Shown: positions 17,467-25,355 of the stretch, piece after piece
Numbering within the stretch: position 1 is the stretch's first letter
Layout of the letters: each line of letters starts with the position of its first letter
Assembly: GCF_014212055.1 (NCBI RefSeq)
Contig: NZ_JACJVO010000025.1
Coordinates: 62,001 to 126,000 of the forward strand
DNA: 64,000 bases
Reading direction: 5' to 3'
Origin: Cohnella zeiphila
GTDB lineage: Bacteria; Bacillota; Bacilli; Paenibacillales; Paenibacillaceae
Notes under the pieces: model-generated
Told to the model about the DNA's origin: nothing
Databases searched by the model: none
What the model saw: only the letters and a program-made list of their open reading frames with translations
Made by a program: the position numbers and the translations under genes

Positions 17467-20253
17467 ATGAAACAGATACGAAAATTGGCGCTTTGGCTCT
17501 TGTCCCTCATACTGATGCTATCCCTAATCTCGTTTAGCCCGCTTCCACACAAAGCTTCCGCCGATGCCGTCGTCTCCATCGACAGCCAGGCGGACCTGGA
17601 ATTGATCCGCAGCAATCCGGACGGCGACTTCCGGTTGACGGCTGATATCGAGATGTCCGGACCGTTCACGCCGATCGCCTCGTTCAGCGGGACGCTGGAC
17701 GGGAACGGGCATCTCATTTCCGACCTGACCATTACTGGGAACGCAAGCCAGACCAAAGCCGCCTTCATCGTCGATAACGAAGGGTTGATCAAAGGAATCG
17801 GCTTCGTCGACGTGGATATTAGCAGTCTCGATACGAACTCGACTTACTGGGCGAGCGGCATCGTCGGGACGAACAACGGGACGATCGAGGAAAGCTTCGT
17901 GACCGGCACGATCTCCGGCGGCTACCGCAGCGCGGGCATCGCGATTACGAACCGCCATATCGTCCGAAACGTCTACGCCGTCGCTTCCGTCGACGCCCTG
18001 GTGGAAAGCGGCGGGCTGGTGGCGGTGTCCGAAAGCGGCTCGACGCTGGAGTCCTCCTATGCGGTCCCGGACGTTCATTCCGACACGAACAATACGGGCG
18101 GCATCAGCGCTTATGCTTATACGGGCGCGGTCATTCGGAACAACGCGCTTCTGGCCGGCTCGATTGACAACGGCAGCGGCAGCAATATCGGCCGCATCAC
18201 GGGACGGCTTAACGGCAGCCCGACGTTCCAGAATAACATCGCCTCATCGAATGCACTCGTCCAGGGCGCAGCCGTGTCCGGCGGCACTGCAAGCAATAAC
18301 CAAGGTTTGTCCGTTACCGACGCGTCGCTTCGTTCGGAAACGACCTATGAAACGACGCTGGGCTGGGATTTTTACTCCGTATGGGAAATGAGCGCCGCCT
18401 TGGGACGGCCGATTCTGCGCGCGGAGGAGAGCGCGCCGACCGAAATCGCGACGGCGGCCGATCTGAACCTGATCCGGAGCAATCCGGCCGGGGATTACAA
18501 GCTGGCCGACGATATCGAGCTGACCGGCAAGTTTACGCCGATTGCCTCCTTCAGCGGTACGCTGGATGGAGACGGGCACACGATTAACGGATTGACCGTC
18601 ACGGCCGATTCGACTCATCCGAAAGCGGCGTTCATCGCGGTCAATAACGGCATTGTCAAAAGGCTCGGGCTCGTCGATGCGGCCGTCGTCGGCGACAGCG
18701 GCGCTTCCGATCATTGGGCGGCCGGCATCGCTGCCGAAAATCACGGCACGATTCGGGAAAGCTTCGTCACCGGCGTCGTCACCGGCGGCTATCGTAGCGG
18801 CGGTATCGCCGCCGATAATTTCGGCATCGTCAAAAACAGCTACACCGACATCATCGTCAAAGCGAAAGTGGAGAGCGGATCGCTGGTGGCGGTATCGGAA
18901 AGCGGCTCGACGCTGGAATCGTCCTATGCGAAGCCGAACGTCTACTCCGAAGTGAACAATACGGGCGGCATCTCGGCTTACGCCTATACGGGCGCCGTCA
19001 TCAAGAACAACGCGCTGCTGGCCGGCACTATCGACAATGAAAGCGGCGGCACGATTTCCCGAATCACGGGAAGGGTGAACGGCACGCCGACGTTCCTGAA
19101 CAATATCGCCTCGTCGAACGCGCTTGTTCAGGGGGCGGTTGTGACCGGCGGCACCGCCACCAACAACAAAGGGCTGTCCGTCACCGATGCGGCGCTCGCC
19201 CTTCAGTCCACGTACGAAACGACGCTTGGCTGGAATTTCGAACAGGTATGGGAGATGGATGCCGCAACGGAACGTCCGGTGCTGCAATATTTCGGCGCCG
19301 TTCCCGAACCGGAGCATAATCCGATCATTTTCCGGGTGCTGCGGGACGAGACGGAGTTGCTCTCGACCGGCGTCGATCATAGACAAATGGATTTCGTCGA
19401 TGCGAACGGTTTTGTCCAGAAGGCCAATATCATCGATGTCGACATCAGTCTGCCGCAAAACCATATTATCGTCGGAGTGAAGGACAACCAAATTCCGCCG
19501 ACGGACGCGAACGGCGATTACATCCGCACGGTCGATGCCGAAGGCCATGACGTCATTAAGGGGAACGTCGCCGTGCAGGCGGCTACGACCGTTATCCCGG
19601 GGGAGAAGGTCGTTGCGGGCGTTAATGGCGAGTTTTATACGGAGCAAGGGCCGGAGGGGTATATGATCAAAGACGGATCCTCGATCATCAACGGAGTCCG
19701 CGTTCCCGGAGCCGACGGCAAGGATTACCCGTTCCACGGATTTTTCGGCATCAAGGACGACGGGACGGCGATGATCGGCAATTACGCGGCCGACTGGGAA
19801 AACAACAAGGACGATCTGTACGAAGCTTCCGGCGGACAGTATTGGATGGTGAAAAACGGCGTCGCGCAAGACTTCAACGGGTTGGTCATCTCCGATCCGT
19901 CGGATCCGAATTACGACGAGCAGACGTATTACCGCCATGCCGACCGGCATCCGCGGACCGCTGTCGGCATCCGCAGCGACGGCAACGTGTTCTTCGTCGT
20001 CGTCGACGGGCGCGGCGCCAACGGCTCCACCGGTTTTTATATCGAGGAACTGGGGCTCTATATGAAAGAGCTCGGCGCCTATCAAGCGCTCAACATGGAT
20101 GGGGGCGGCTCTTCCACGGCGGTGACGCTGAACGAAGGCACGGGCGAATACGAGATTCGGAATACGCCGATCAATAAAGTGGACGGAGTCGATACGCCGG
20201 GAGTACCGCGAGACGTCTTTTCCTCGCTGCTTGTCCTTACCGACGAGAATTAA
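17467..20253 (+). CDS. secreted phosphodiester glycosidase (NAGPA domain) with two GLUG-like tandem repeats
   Basis: A 928-residue exported protein. The signal peptide (KQIRKLALWLLSLILMLSL, then HKASADA) is probably cut after KASA near residue 33. Two long repeats follow, at about 35-325 and 326-615; each starts with a 'DL..IRSNP.GD..L..DIE' segment, then IASFSGTLDG and several Gly-rich beta turns, as in GLUG-type beta-solenoid regions. Residues about 640-928 form the NAGPA phosphodiester glycosidase domain, with GVNGEFYTEQGPEGYMIKDG, RHPRTAVGIRSDG and the signature ALNMDGGGSSTAV. Enzymes of this family cleave sugar-1-phosphodiesters, for instance on cell-wall polymers. GGAGGAATAGTA precedes ATG 17467; a longer frame from 17254 overlaps the previous gene and is not supported. 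It ends operon A. Confidence 0.88.
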   Translation: MKQIRKLALWLLSLILMLSLISFSPLPHKASADAVVSIDSQADLELIRSNPDGDFRLTADIEMSGPFTPIASFSGTLDGNGHLISDLTITGNASQTKAAFIVDNEGLIKGIGFVDVDISSLDTNSTYWASGIVGTNNGTIEESFVTGTISGGYRSAGIAITNRHIVRNVYAVASVDALVESGGLVAVSESGSTLESSYAVPDVHSDTNNTGGISAYAYTGAVIRNNALLAGSIDNGSGSNIGRITGRLNGSPTFQNNIASSNALVQGAAVSGGTASNNQGLSVTDASLRSETTYETTLGWDFYSVWEMSAALGRPILRAEESAPTEIATAADLNLIRSNPAGDYKLADDIELTGKFTPIASFSGTLDGDGHTINGLTVTADSTHPKAAFIAVNNGIVKRLGLVDAAVVGDSGASDHWAAGIAAENHGTIRESFVTGVVTGGYRSGGIAADNFGIVKNSYTDIIVKAKVESGSLVAVSESGSTLESSYAKPNVYSEVNNTGGISAYAYTGAVIKNNALLAGTIDNESGGTISRITGRVNGTPTFLNNIASSNALVQGAVVTGGTATNNKGLSVTDAALALQSTYETTLGWNFEQVWEMDAATERPVLQYFGAVPEPEHNPIIFRVLRDETELLSTGVDHRQMDFVDANGFVQKANIIDVDISLPQNHIIVGVKDNQIPPTDANGDYIRTVDAEGHDVIKGNVAVQAATTVIPGEKVVAGVNGEFYTEQGPEGYMIKDGSSIINGVRVPGADGKDYPFHGFFGIKDDGTAMIGNYAADWENNKDDLYEASGGQYWMVKNGVAQDFNGLVISDPSDPNYDEQTYYRHADRHPRTAVGIRSDGNVFFVVVDGRGANGSTGFYIEELGLYMKELGAYQALNMDGGGSSTAVTLNEGTGEYEIRNTPINKVDGVDTPGVPRDVFSSLLVLTDEN
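17569..19310 (+). repeat. tandem duplication of about 870 bp inside the glycosidase gene
   Basis: The two repeats of the encoded protein are also related as DNA: unit 1 spans about 17569-18441 and unit 2 about 18442-19310. Identical peptides recur at the same offsets, for example IASFSGTLDG, ESFVTG, VAVSESGSTLESSYA, NNTGGISAYAYTGAVI and NNIASSNALVQGA, while other stretches have diverged. This indicates an older internal duplication, not an assembly artefact. Confidence 0.88.
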
Positions 20254-20266
20254 AGTTCGGAGCACT

Positions 20267-20340
20267 TCCTTCATTCGTTTATGCGGGCGGGCGGCTGCGC
20301 CAAGGCGGCCGCCCGGCCGAACGGAATGAAGGATTTTTTT
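20267..20340 (+). terminator. long two-part terminator after operon A
   Basis: The outer arms TCCTTCATT (20267-20275) and AATGAAGGA (20325-20333) enclose a GC-rich inner stem CGGGCGGC/GCCGCCCG, and the structure runs into seven T residues (20334-20340). Confidence 0.85.
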
Positions 20341-20385
20341 ACGGCGTGACGTAAAGCTGCAGAAGGTGAAGGAGGTTCTAAAACG

Positions 20386-20889
20386 ATGGCGGAGCATTTT
20401 TCCCAGCATTACGAAATCTATGTCCGAGTAAGTTTAAGCGCCTTTCTAGGATTCATTATCGGTTGGGATCGCCAATCCAAGAGCAAACCCGCCGGGTTGA
20501 AAACGTACATGTACGTTTGCGTCGCGAGCGCGCTCATTACGCTGGTGTCCATTTACAGCGCCGGACGGTTCAGTTCCCTGTTCGAGCATACGATGATGGA
20601 TCCGATGCGGCTGGCCGCACAGATCGTGTCCGGGCTCGGTTTCCTCGGAGCCGGTGTGATCCTGAAGGACGGCTTGCAAGTGAAAGGGCTGACGTCGGCC
20701 GCGATGATCTTGTTCGTCGGAGGCGTTGGCATTGGCATCGGGGCGGGGTTCTACGCGCTCGTCATCTTCGCGGTGGCGCTCTGCATGGCATTGGCGCGAA
20801 TCGCAAACTTGATCGAGCGGCATATGGTCAAGAGGGCGAAACTGCTCTCCGACAGCGCCCATTCGGATATGCATGAGCTGGCCGAGTAA
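20386..20889 (+). CDS. MgtC/SapB-family membrane protein
   Basis: A 167-residue inner-membrane protein of the MgtC/SapB family, whose members are linked to magnesium homeostasis or ATPase modulation; the exact role of stand-alone copies in soil Bacillota is unknown. Family marks are SLSAFLGFIIGWDRQ, KPAGLKTYMYVCVASALITL, the strongly conserved QIVSGLGFLGAGVILKDG, and GLTSAAMILFVGGVGIGIGAGFY. Four to five transmembrane segments are apparent, and the protein lacks the extended C-terminal domain of Salmonella MgtC. AAGGAGGT (20369-20376) lies about 10 nt before ATG 20386. It stands alone between the terminator of operon A and a repeat cluster. Confidence 0.92.
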   Translation: MAEHFSQHYEIYVRVSLSAFLGFIIGWDRQSKSKPAGLKTYMYVCVASALITLVSIYSAGRFSSLFEHTMMDPMRLAAQIVSGLGFLGAGVILKDGLQVKGLTSAAMILFVGGVGIGIGAGFYALVIFAVALCMALARIANLIERHMVKRAKLLSDSAHSDMHELAE

Positions 20890-20903
20890 CCGTCGGGGGA
20901 GCT

Positions 20904-21035
20904 TCAGCCCCGTACCGCAAGCTTACAGGATGCCAATCGACCGTGCAGCAGCGAACGGGCTTGCCTGATGAACGTCCTCTCCGCATCGGACAGGGCGTAC
21001 TGTCGCGGCATCAGCGCATCGGGCAGAGCGTTCAC
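20904..21035 (-). CDS. possible small ORF (43 codons), uncertain
   Basis: On the minus strand a frame from GTG 21035 reads VNALPDALMPRQYALSD, then AERTFIRQARSLLHGRLASC and KLAVRG before a stop. The composition looks protein-like and the segment is not a shadow of another gene, but the ribosome site (GGAAAAGGG) is only 0-1 nt from the start. It could be a small gene or the C-terminal relic of a lost one. I do not recognise it. Confidence 0.25.
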   Translation of the reverse strand: MNALPDALMPRQYALSDAERTFIRQARSLLHGRLASCKLAVRG

Positions 21036-21081
21036 CCTTTTCCAATTAGTCTGCGTGGACCGTTTTAAATCAAACGGAAAA

Positions 21082-21262
21082 CCTGCAACTGTGCAGGCTT
21101 TTCAGCCGATTGTGCGGCTTCACGCAGAAATGCCTGCAAATGTGCAGGCATTTCTCTCATTTGGCTCCGTTAAACCGGCTCCGACCTCAAAAACTGCAGA
21201 TTTGCAGTTTCGGCTCCGAGTGTAGACGTAGACGGGTGAAAAAACTGCAGATTTGCAGTTTT
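21082..21262. repeat. four CTGCA-N4-TGCAG inverted repeats at 51-60 bp intervals
   Basis: Cores begin at 21083, 21134, 21194 and 21245, each CTGCA followed by four bases (ACTG, AATG, GATT, GATT) and TGCAG. The arms are longer in each case, up to 12 bp for GAAATGCCTGCA...TGCAGGCATTTC (21127-21154). The last two copies also share flanking sequence (AAACTGCAGATTTGCAGTTT followed by a CTC-GA-TGTAGA stretch), so they form a tandem unit of 51 bp. The rest of the 455-bp gap between the flanking genes holds only the doubtful small ORF. Confidence 0.8.
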
Positions 21263-21344
21263 GACTCGGAATGTAGAGGATAGGCGGCGAATGGAGGAAA
21301 CTGCCCTCGAACTCTGCCGTCAGCAGACAACGGGAATCTCCGGA

Positions 21345-23354
21345 TCAACCGGAAACGAGCAGCCGCCGGTCCTTCAGCAACTTAATGAACAGGCCGCCGA
21401 CGACGCTGCGGTGCTGGAAGTTCATCTGCCGCGCGTTGTCGGTGCGGTGCCAATCCGAATACGGCACGCGGTCCGGCGTCTCGTCGGCGTACGTCCAGAG
21501 CGGCTCGACAAGGGCGCGGAAATCGGCATCGTCGTCCGCGAGCGCGGCGGCCCAGACGAGCCAGTCGGACTTCGTGTAGTTCTCCCGGCTGTCGAGCGGC
21601 GTGCCGTAGCGCTGGCTCATCCGCGAATACCAGCCGACTTCCTTTTCCCGCACGCTCGGGCTGAACAGTTCGGTACCGAACAAGACGTCCCAGATCAGAT
21701 TGTATTTCAAGCTCCAGGTGCCGTCTTGGCCGAAGGCCAGCTTCGCATGCCCCTCGTCCTCCGCCAGCTTCTCCCAGGCGGACGCCATCTCGCGCGCCTT
21801 CGCCATGTAGCGGGCGCCTTCCTCTTCATGGCCCGCAAGCCCGCATAGCAGGGAATAGGCGGCGACGCCCATGACCGCTTTGACCGACAAATTCGCGTTG
21901 CGCGCGAGGTGGCCGGCGAAGTCGTCGGTGCACAACTGGTTCTCGGGATCGAGGCCGTGCTCGGCCAAGTAGTCGGCCCACGTTCCGAGAACGTCCCATT
22001 GCTCCAGCGCGAACGCGATCTGCCCGTCGGCCAGCGTTGCCGCCGCGGTCATGATCAGCATGTTGCCGCACTCCTCGACGGGCATTTGGCCGTCCAGATT
22101 GTGCGCGTACACCTGCCCGTTCGCGAGCGGGTACTGGCCGACGTCGTGCGGGGCGAATTCGAACACCCAGCCGTCGCCGGCGGCGAACCGGAACACCGGC
22201 CTCATCATGGCGCGCACCAGCTCGGGGTTATAAAGCAAGAACAGCGGAATGGACGGGTAGCTGACGTCTACGGTGGCGATGCAGCCGTTGCTGTAGCATT
22301 CCTTGGACATGAACAGCAGGTTCCCGCCGGAATCGGTCACCAGCTTGTGCGCGGCGATCGCCTGGCGATACGTCAGCGCCAGCAGGTCCGCGTAGCGCGG
22401 GCCGCCGGCTCGCCCGGCGTCCGCCAGCAGCTGCCGGTCGAACGCGTCGCAGCGCTCGCGCAGAGACTCGTATTCCGCGAACGCGGCGGCGATCATCGCT
22501 TCCGCGGACAAGCCCTCGCGCTTCCAGTAAGCGGGCCGGGGATCGCCGAAATATTCGATCGCCAGCACGTCGTCGTAGGCGAGAACGAGCAGCCGGGACG
22601 CCGGGGAAGAACCGATCGCGCCCAGATCGAAGGTAGCGGCCAGGACCGGACTGCCATCGCGAGCCGCGCGGGGCATGGCGAAGCCGTCGCGGATGGCCGG
22701 CTCCTCTCCGCGCGCGAAGCTTTTGCGCATCGAAGCCGGGCCGATGAACGTCTCGGCGCCGGCGGTTTCCGGAACGGCCAGATAGAAACGGCCCCATTCG
22801 ATCCGCAGATCGTCGCCGGAGCGGGTGAGCGGCTGTTGATGCTCGTGCTCCATATGGAGCAGGCGCAAGCCGCTCTCTCTTCGTTCGCCCCAGACGACGC
22901 GCTGATCCGCGCTATCGACGCACCATTCGCCCGTTGCGTCGAAGTAAAGCTGCACGTCGTGGGACCGCCCGTCGACGGACCGGACATCGAACGCGACGTA
23001 GGAAGCGGGGCGGGAGAGCAGGTCCAGGTCGTCCGGCAGGAGCGGCGTCGTGAAGCGAACGGTCAGCGCGACGCCGTCCGCCTCGAACTCGTAGCGGGTC
23101 GTGAGCGGAGAGACCCGGACATCGAGCTGGCGCATCGGAGACGGCTCGGTATAATAAAGCTCGGCGTCGGGTTCGACTCGGCCCGCGAAACGTCGGACGT
23201 TGCCGTCGATCCGGATCAGACCGGTCATCGCATGCCGTCTGCCCGTCCAATGACGGGTGAAATCGTCGGTCAGCCGATCGGCCATCGACCAAACGCTGAA
23301 ATAAGGATCGACGGCGACGAGGGGGACGGCGGGAGGACGCAGGACATCGTTCAT
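21345..23354 (-). CDS. GtaA-like glutaminase-domain protein (DUF4965/DUF1793)
   Basis: A 669-residue protein of the family named for Aspergillus glutaminase A, with an N-terminal beta domain and a C-terminal six-hairpin-type helical domain. Visible features are VPLVAVDPYFSVWS at the N-terminus, LLFMSKECYSNGCIATVDVS, YPSIPLFLLYNPEL, and HDVGQYPLANGQ and MPVEECGNML in the helical part, all typical of the family. Fungal homologues deamidate glutamine; in bacteria the substrate is unproven and the fold is close to glycoside hydrolases, so a carbohydrate role is equally possible. No signal peptide is seen. ATG 23354 is preceded on its strand by AAGGAG at 7 nt; the longer frame to 23390 crosses the promoter region. 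It stands alone on the minus strand, divergent from two-component system 1. Confidence 0.85.
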   Translation of the reverse strand: MNDVLRPPAVPLVAVDPYFSVWSMADRLTDDFTRHWTGRRHAMTGLIRIDGNVRRFAGRVEPDAELYYTEPSPMRQLDVRVSPLTTRYEFEADGVALTVRFTTPLLPDDLDLLSRPASYVAFDVRSVDGRSHDVQLYFDATGEWCVDSADQRVVWGERRESGLRLLHMEHEHQQPLTRSGDDLRIEWGRFYLAVPETAGAETFIGPASMRKSFARGEEPAIRDGFAMPRAARDGSPVLAATFDLGAIGSSPASRLLVLAYDDVLAIEYFGDPRPAYWKREGLSAEAMIAAAFAEYESLRERCDAFDRQLLADAGRAGGPRYADLLALTYRQAIAAHKLVTDSGGNLLFMSKECYSNGCIATVDVSYPSIPLFLLYNPELVRAMMRPVFRFAAGDGWVFEFAPHDVGQYPLANGQVYAHNLDGQMPVEECGNMLIMTAAATLADGQIAFALEQWDVLGTWADYLAEHGLDPENQLCTDDFAGHLARNANLSVKAVMGVAAYSLLCGLAGHEEEGARYMAKAREMASAWEKLAEDEGHAKLAFGQDGTWSLKYNLIWDVLFGTELFSPSVREKEVGWYSRMSQRYGTPLDSRENYTKSDWLVWAAALADDDADFRALVEPLWTYADETPDRVPYSDWHRTDNARQMNFQHRSVVGGLFIKLLKDRRLLVSG

Positions 23355-23388
23355 GAGCAGTCTCCTTTTTGATAAAGGTAAAATATAC

Positions 23389-23403
23389 ATATATTAAATA
23401 TAT
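23389..23403. promoter_or_regulatory. 15-bp AT-rich palindrome upstream of the glutaminase-like gene
   Basis: ATATATTAAATATAT is a perfect 7-1-7 palindrome lying 35 bp before the ATG at 23354. It matches the operator at 4761-4775 (ACATATTGAATATGT) at 12 of 15 positions. It may bind the same kind of regulator, although AT-rich palindromes also arise by chance in promoters. From 23404 to about 23550 I see no gene. Confidence 0.45.
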
Positions 23404-23560
23404 CATTATTTAGGTCGGTCGACTAGTTCGTAAATCATAATGAATATATCATAAAACCGGCGGCATCCGGGTAGACATTGCGCTCAGGCAGCGCGGCGGC
23501 GTTCAAGATCACGATGATGGCGGACGTTTTTCGGCGCTCCTGCTTCGCTTTTGTACCAGC

Positions 23561-23608
23561 AAACCTTAGAATTGTCCCATAGGTCCCGATTTCCCGCGGT
23601 GCTATGCT
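23561..23608 (+). promoter_or_regulatory. promoter region of two-component system 1 with conserved upstream block
   Basis: AAACCTTAGAATTGTCCC (23561-23578) lies 42 bp (start to start) before an extended -10, TGCTATGCT (-10 TATGCT at 23603-23608), and there is no good -35. The same arrangement recurs at 27238-27286 in front of importer B, which suggests an activator site, probably for the response regulator encoded downstream. Confidence 0.6.
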
Positions 23609-23627
23609 GGGGAGACAGCGCAGGCGC

Positions 23628-23658
23628 GCGCTTCGGAACGTTTGACTTCCGCCTGCGC
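23628..23658 (+). other. leader hairpin in the 5' untranslated region of system 1
   Basis: GCGCAGGCG (23628-23636) pairs perfectly with CGCCTGCGC (23650-23658). It lies just downstream of the predicted transcription start and about 60 bp before the ribosome site, without a T run, so it is more likely an mRNA stability element than a terminator. Confidence 0.5.
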
Positions 23659-23720
23659 ATGGAGAACAATAAGGAACGGCCGTAACGGCCAATCGGACTT
23701 GCGAGAGGAGGGCATGGCCC

Positions 23721-25355
23721 TTGCATACGATCCTGATCGTCGAAGACGAGCCGAGTATCCGCAACGGACTCGCGCGGCATTCGGTCTGGAAGGAACTCGG
23801 AGCCGGCCGCGTACTGGAAGCGGACGACGGCTTGTCCGCGTTGGAGCGAGTCCGCGAAGAACCGGGGATTCGCCTCGTGCTGACCGACATTCGCATGAAG
23901 AAGATGTCGGGCCTCGAGTTCATTCGGGAGCTGTACGAGACGGTTGATTTTCAAGGCAAAGTGATCATTCTGAGCGGTTACGACGATTTCCAATACGCAC
24001 GAACGGCCATGAAATACGGCGTCGTGGATTATTTGCTCAAGCCGGTCGACATGGCCGAACTGGCGCGGGTGGCGGGCAGAGCGCTGGTCCAGCTGGAGAA
24101 AGAGAGCCGGCAGCTCGAGAGCCTGCGCATCATGGAGAGCGCCATGCCGAAGCTGAAGGAGGAACTGCTGCAGCGGCTGGTCGAAGAGCCGGAGAACGCC
24201 GGGGCGCTGCCGGGCTTGAGGACGGAGCTGGCTTCGTACGGCTTGACCTGGCTGGCGTCAGATACGCTCGTCATCATGGTTCTCGAAGCGAACAATCTCC
24301 GGGCATCCGCCTCCGGAGAGAGCGCGGCCGATCGGGACCTCGTCTTTTTCGCCATCGGCAACGTGGTGGAATATTCGTTGTACGAATATGTCGGAAAAGC
24401 CGGGCCGTACGTGAGGTTCCGCTCTTCCCGGCACGACAAGTGGATCGTCATCTTCGGGGAGCCCGCGGAAAACAAGGAAGGCGTCCGCGCGCAGCTGATC
24501 GAATGGGAATCATCGATACAGGCGAGAATGAGCAAATACGTCAAAGTCGATGTCGGCATCGCCTTCGTCGCGGGCGGAGCGGATGCGTCGCCGGGCGCGC
24601 TCTATAAGGAGGCGCTGGAGAAGCTGGAGCGAATCCGCCTGTACGGTTCCGCGGAGGACGGCGAGGAAGGGGAAGCGGGGGAAACGTTCCGGGAAGTCGA
24701 TCTGCGGTCGGGCGCTCCCGCGCTGGTCGATTTGCTGCGGCACGGAAGCCCGGGCGACATCTCGGAGGCGGCGGCGCAATTTCCCCTGCTCGTGCGGGAA
24801 TGGAACGTAACGAAGCGAGGGGAGCTGCATCGCCATGCTTTCGAGTGGCTGCTTGAAATTTTCGAAGCGGCCCATAAAGCGGGCTGGAAGCAGGACCATT
24901 GGAGAAGGGATCCGCTGCGGCTCTGGGAAAAGATTCAGGCCTTCGACACGGTGGAGGCGCTGCAGAGCTTCGTGGAAACTCAGCTGCTCCAAGTGGGCGA
25001 AGAATGGCGGGAGATGCCGCGGAATCAGGTGCTGCAGGCGGCGGAGAGGTACATTCAGGACCATTATACGGAGCCGCTCACCGTCCAGGCGATTGCCGAT
25101 CACGCCTACGTGACGCCGGAGTGGCTCAGCACTTTGTTCAAGAAACACCACGATTCGACCGTGCTCGATTACATCACCCGGCTGCGCATGGAGAAGGCCA
25201 AAGAGCTGTTGCAGGACGTCGGTCTCAAAATCTACCAGATCGGAGGAAGGGTCGGGTACCGGGACACGGTCTATTTCTCCAGGCTGTTCCGGAAGCATGC
25301 GGGAATGACGCCGAAGGAGTACCGCAATCAGAAGGGGATTCGGACGGATGAGTGA
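23721..25355 (+). CDS. system 1: response regulator, YesN type (REC + AraC)
   Basis: A 544-residue response regulator. The N-terminal receiver domain (1-120) has the acidic pair E8/D9, the phosphoacceptor D56 in LTDIRMKKMSG, and the conserved lysine in YLLKPVD. A middle region of about 300 residues without a clear domain name is followed by an AraC-type double helix-turn-helix DNA-binding domain (about 440-540: PLTVQAIADHAYVTPEWLST and GRVGYRDTVYFSRLFRKHAG). The TTG start at 23721 is 9 nt after GGAGG (23707-23711). The stop overlaps the kinase gene by 8 bp, so the two are coupled; here the regulator precedes the kinase, unlike systems 2-4. It probably activates importer B through the block shared by 23561 and 27238. 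Confidence 0.92.
   Translation: MHTILIVEDEPSIRNGLARHSVWKELGAGRVLEADDGLSALERVREEPGIRLVLTDIRMKKMSGLEFIRELYETVDFQGKVIILSGYDDFQYARTAMKYGVVDYLLKPVDMAELARVAGRALVQLEKESRQLESLRIMESAMPKLKEELLQRLVEEPENAGALPGLRTELASYGLTWLASDTLVIMVLEANNLRASASGESAADRDLVFFAIGNVVEYSLYEYVGKAGPYVRFRSSRHDKWIVIFGEPAENKEGVRAQLIEWESSIQARMSKYVKVDVGIAFVAGGADASPGALYKEALEKLERIRLYGSAEDGEEGEAGETFREVDLRSGAPALVDLLRHGSPGDISEAAAQFPLLVREWNVTKRGELHRHAFEWLLEIFEAAHKAGWKQDHWRRDPLRLWEKIQAFDTVEALQSFVETQLLQVGEEWREMPRNQVLQAAERYIQDHYTEPLTVQAIADHAYVTPEWLSTLFKKHHDSTVLDYITRLRMEKAKELLQDVGLKIYQIGGRVGYRDTVYFSRLFRKHAGMTPKEYRNQKGIRTDE

Noticed and set aside
18244..20409. 721-codon open frame on the minus strand
   Set aside because: Antisense to the phosphodiester glycosidase; its apparent repeats only mirror those of the real gene.
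21082..21262. CRISPR array
   Set aside because: The repeated units are short palindromes of variable arm sequence, there are only four, and no cas genes are present.
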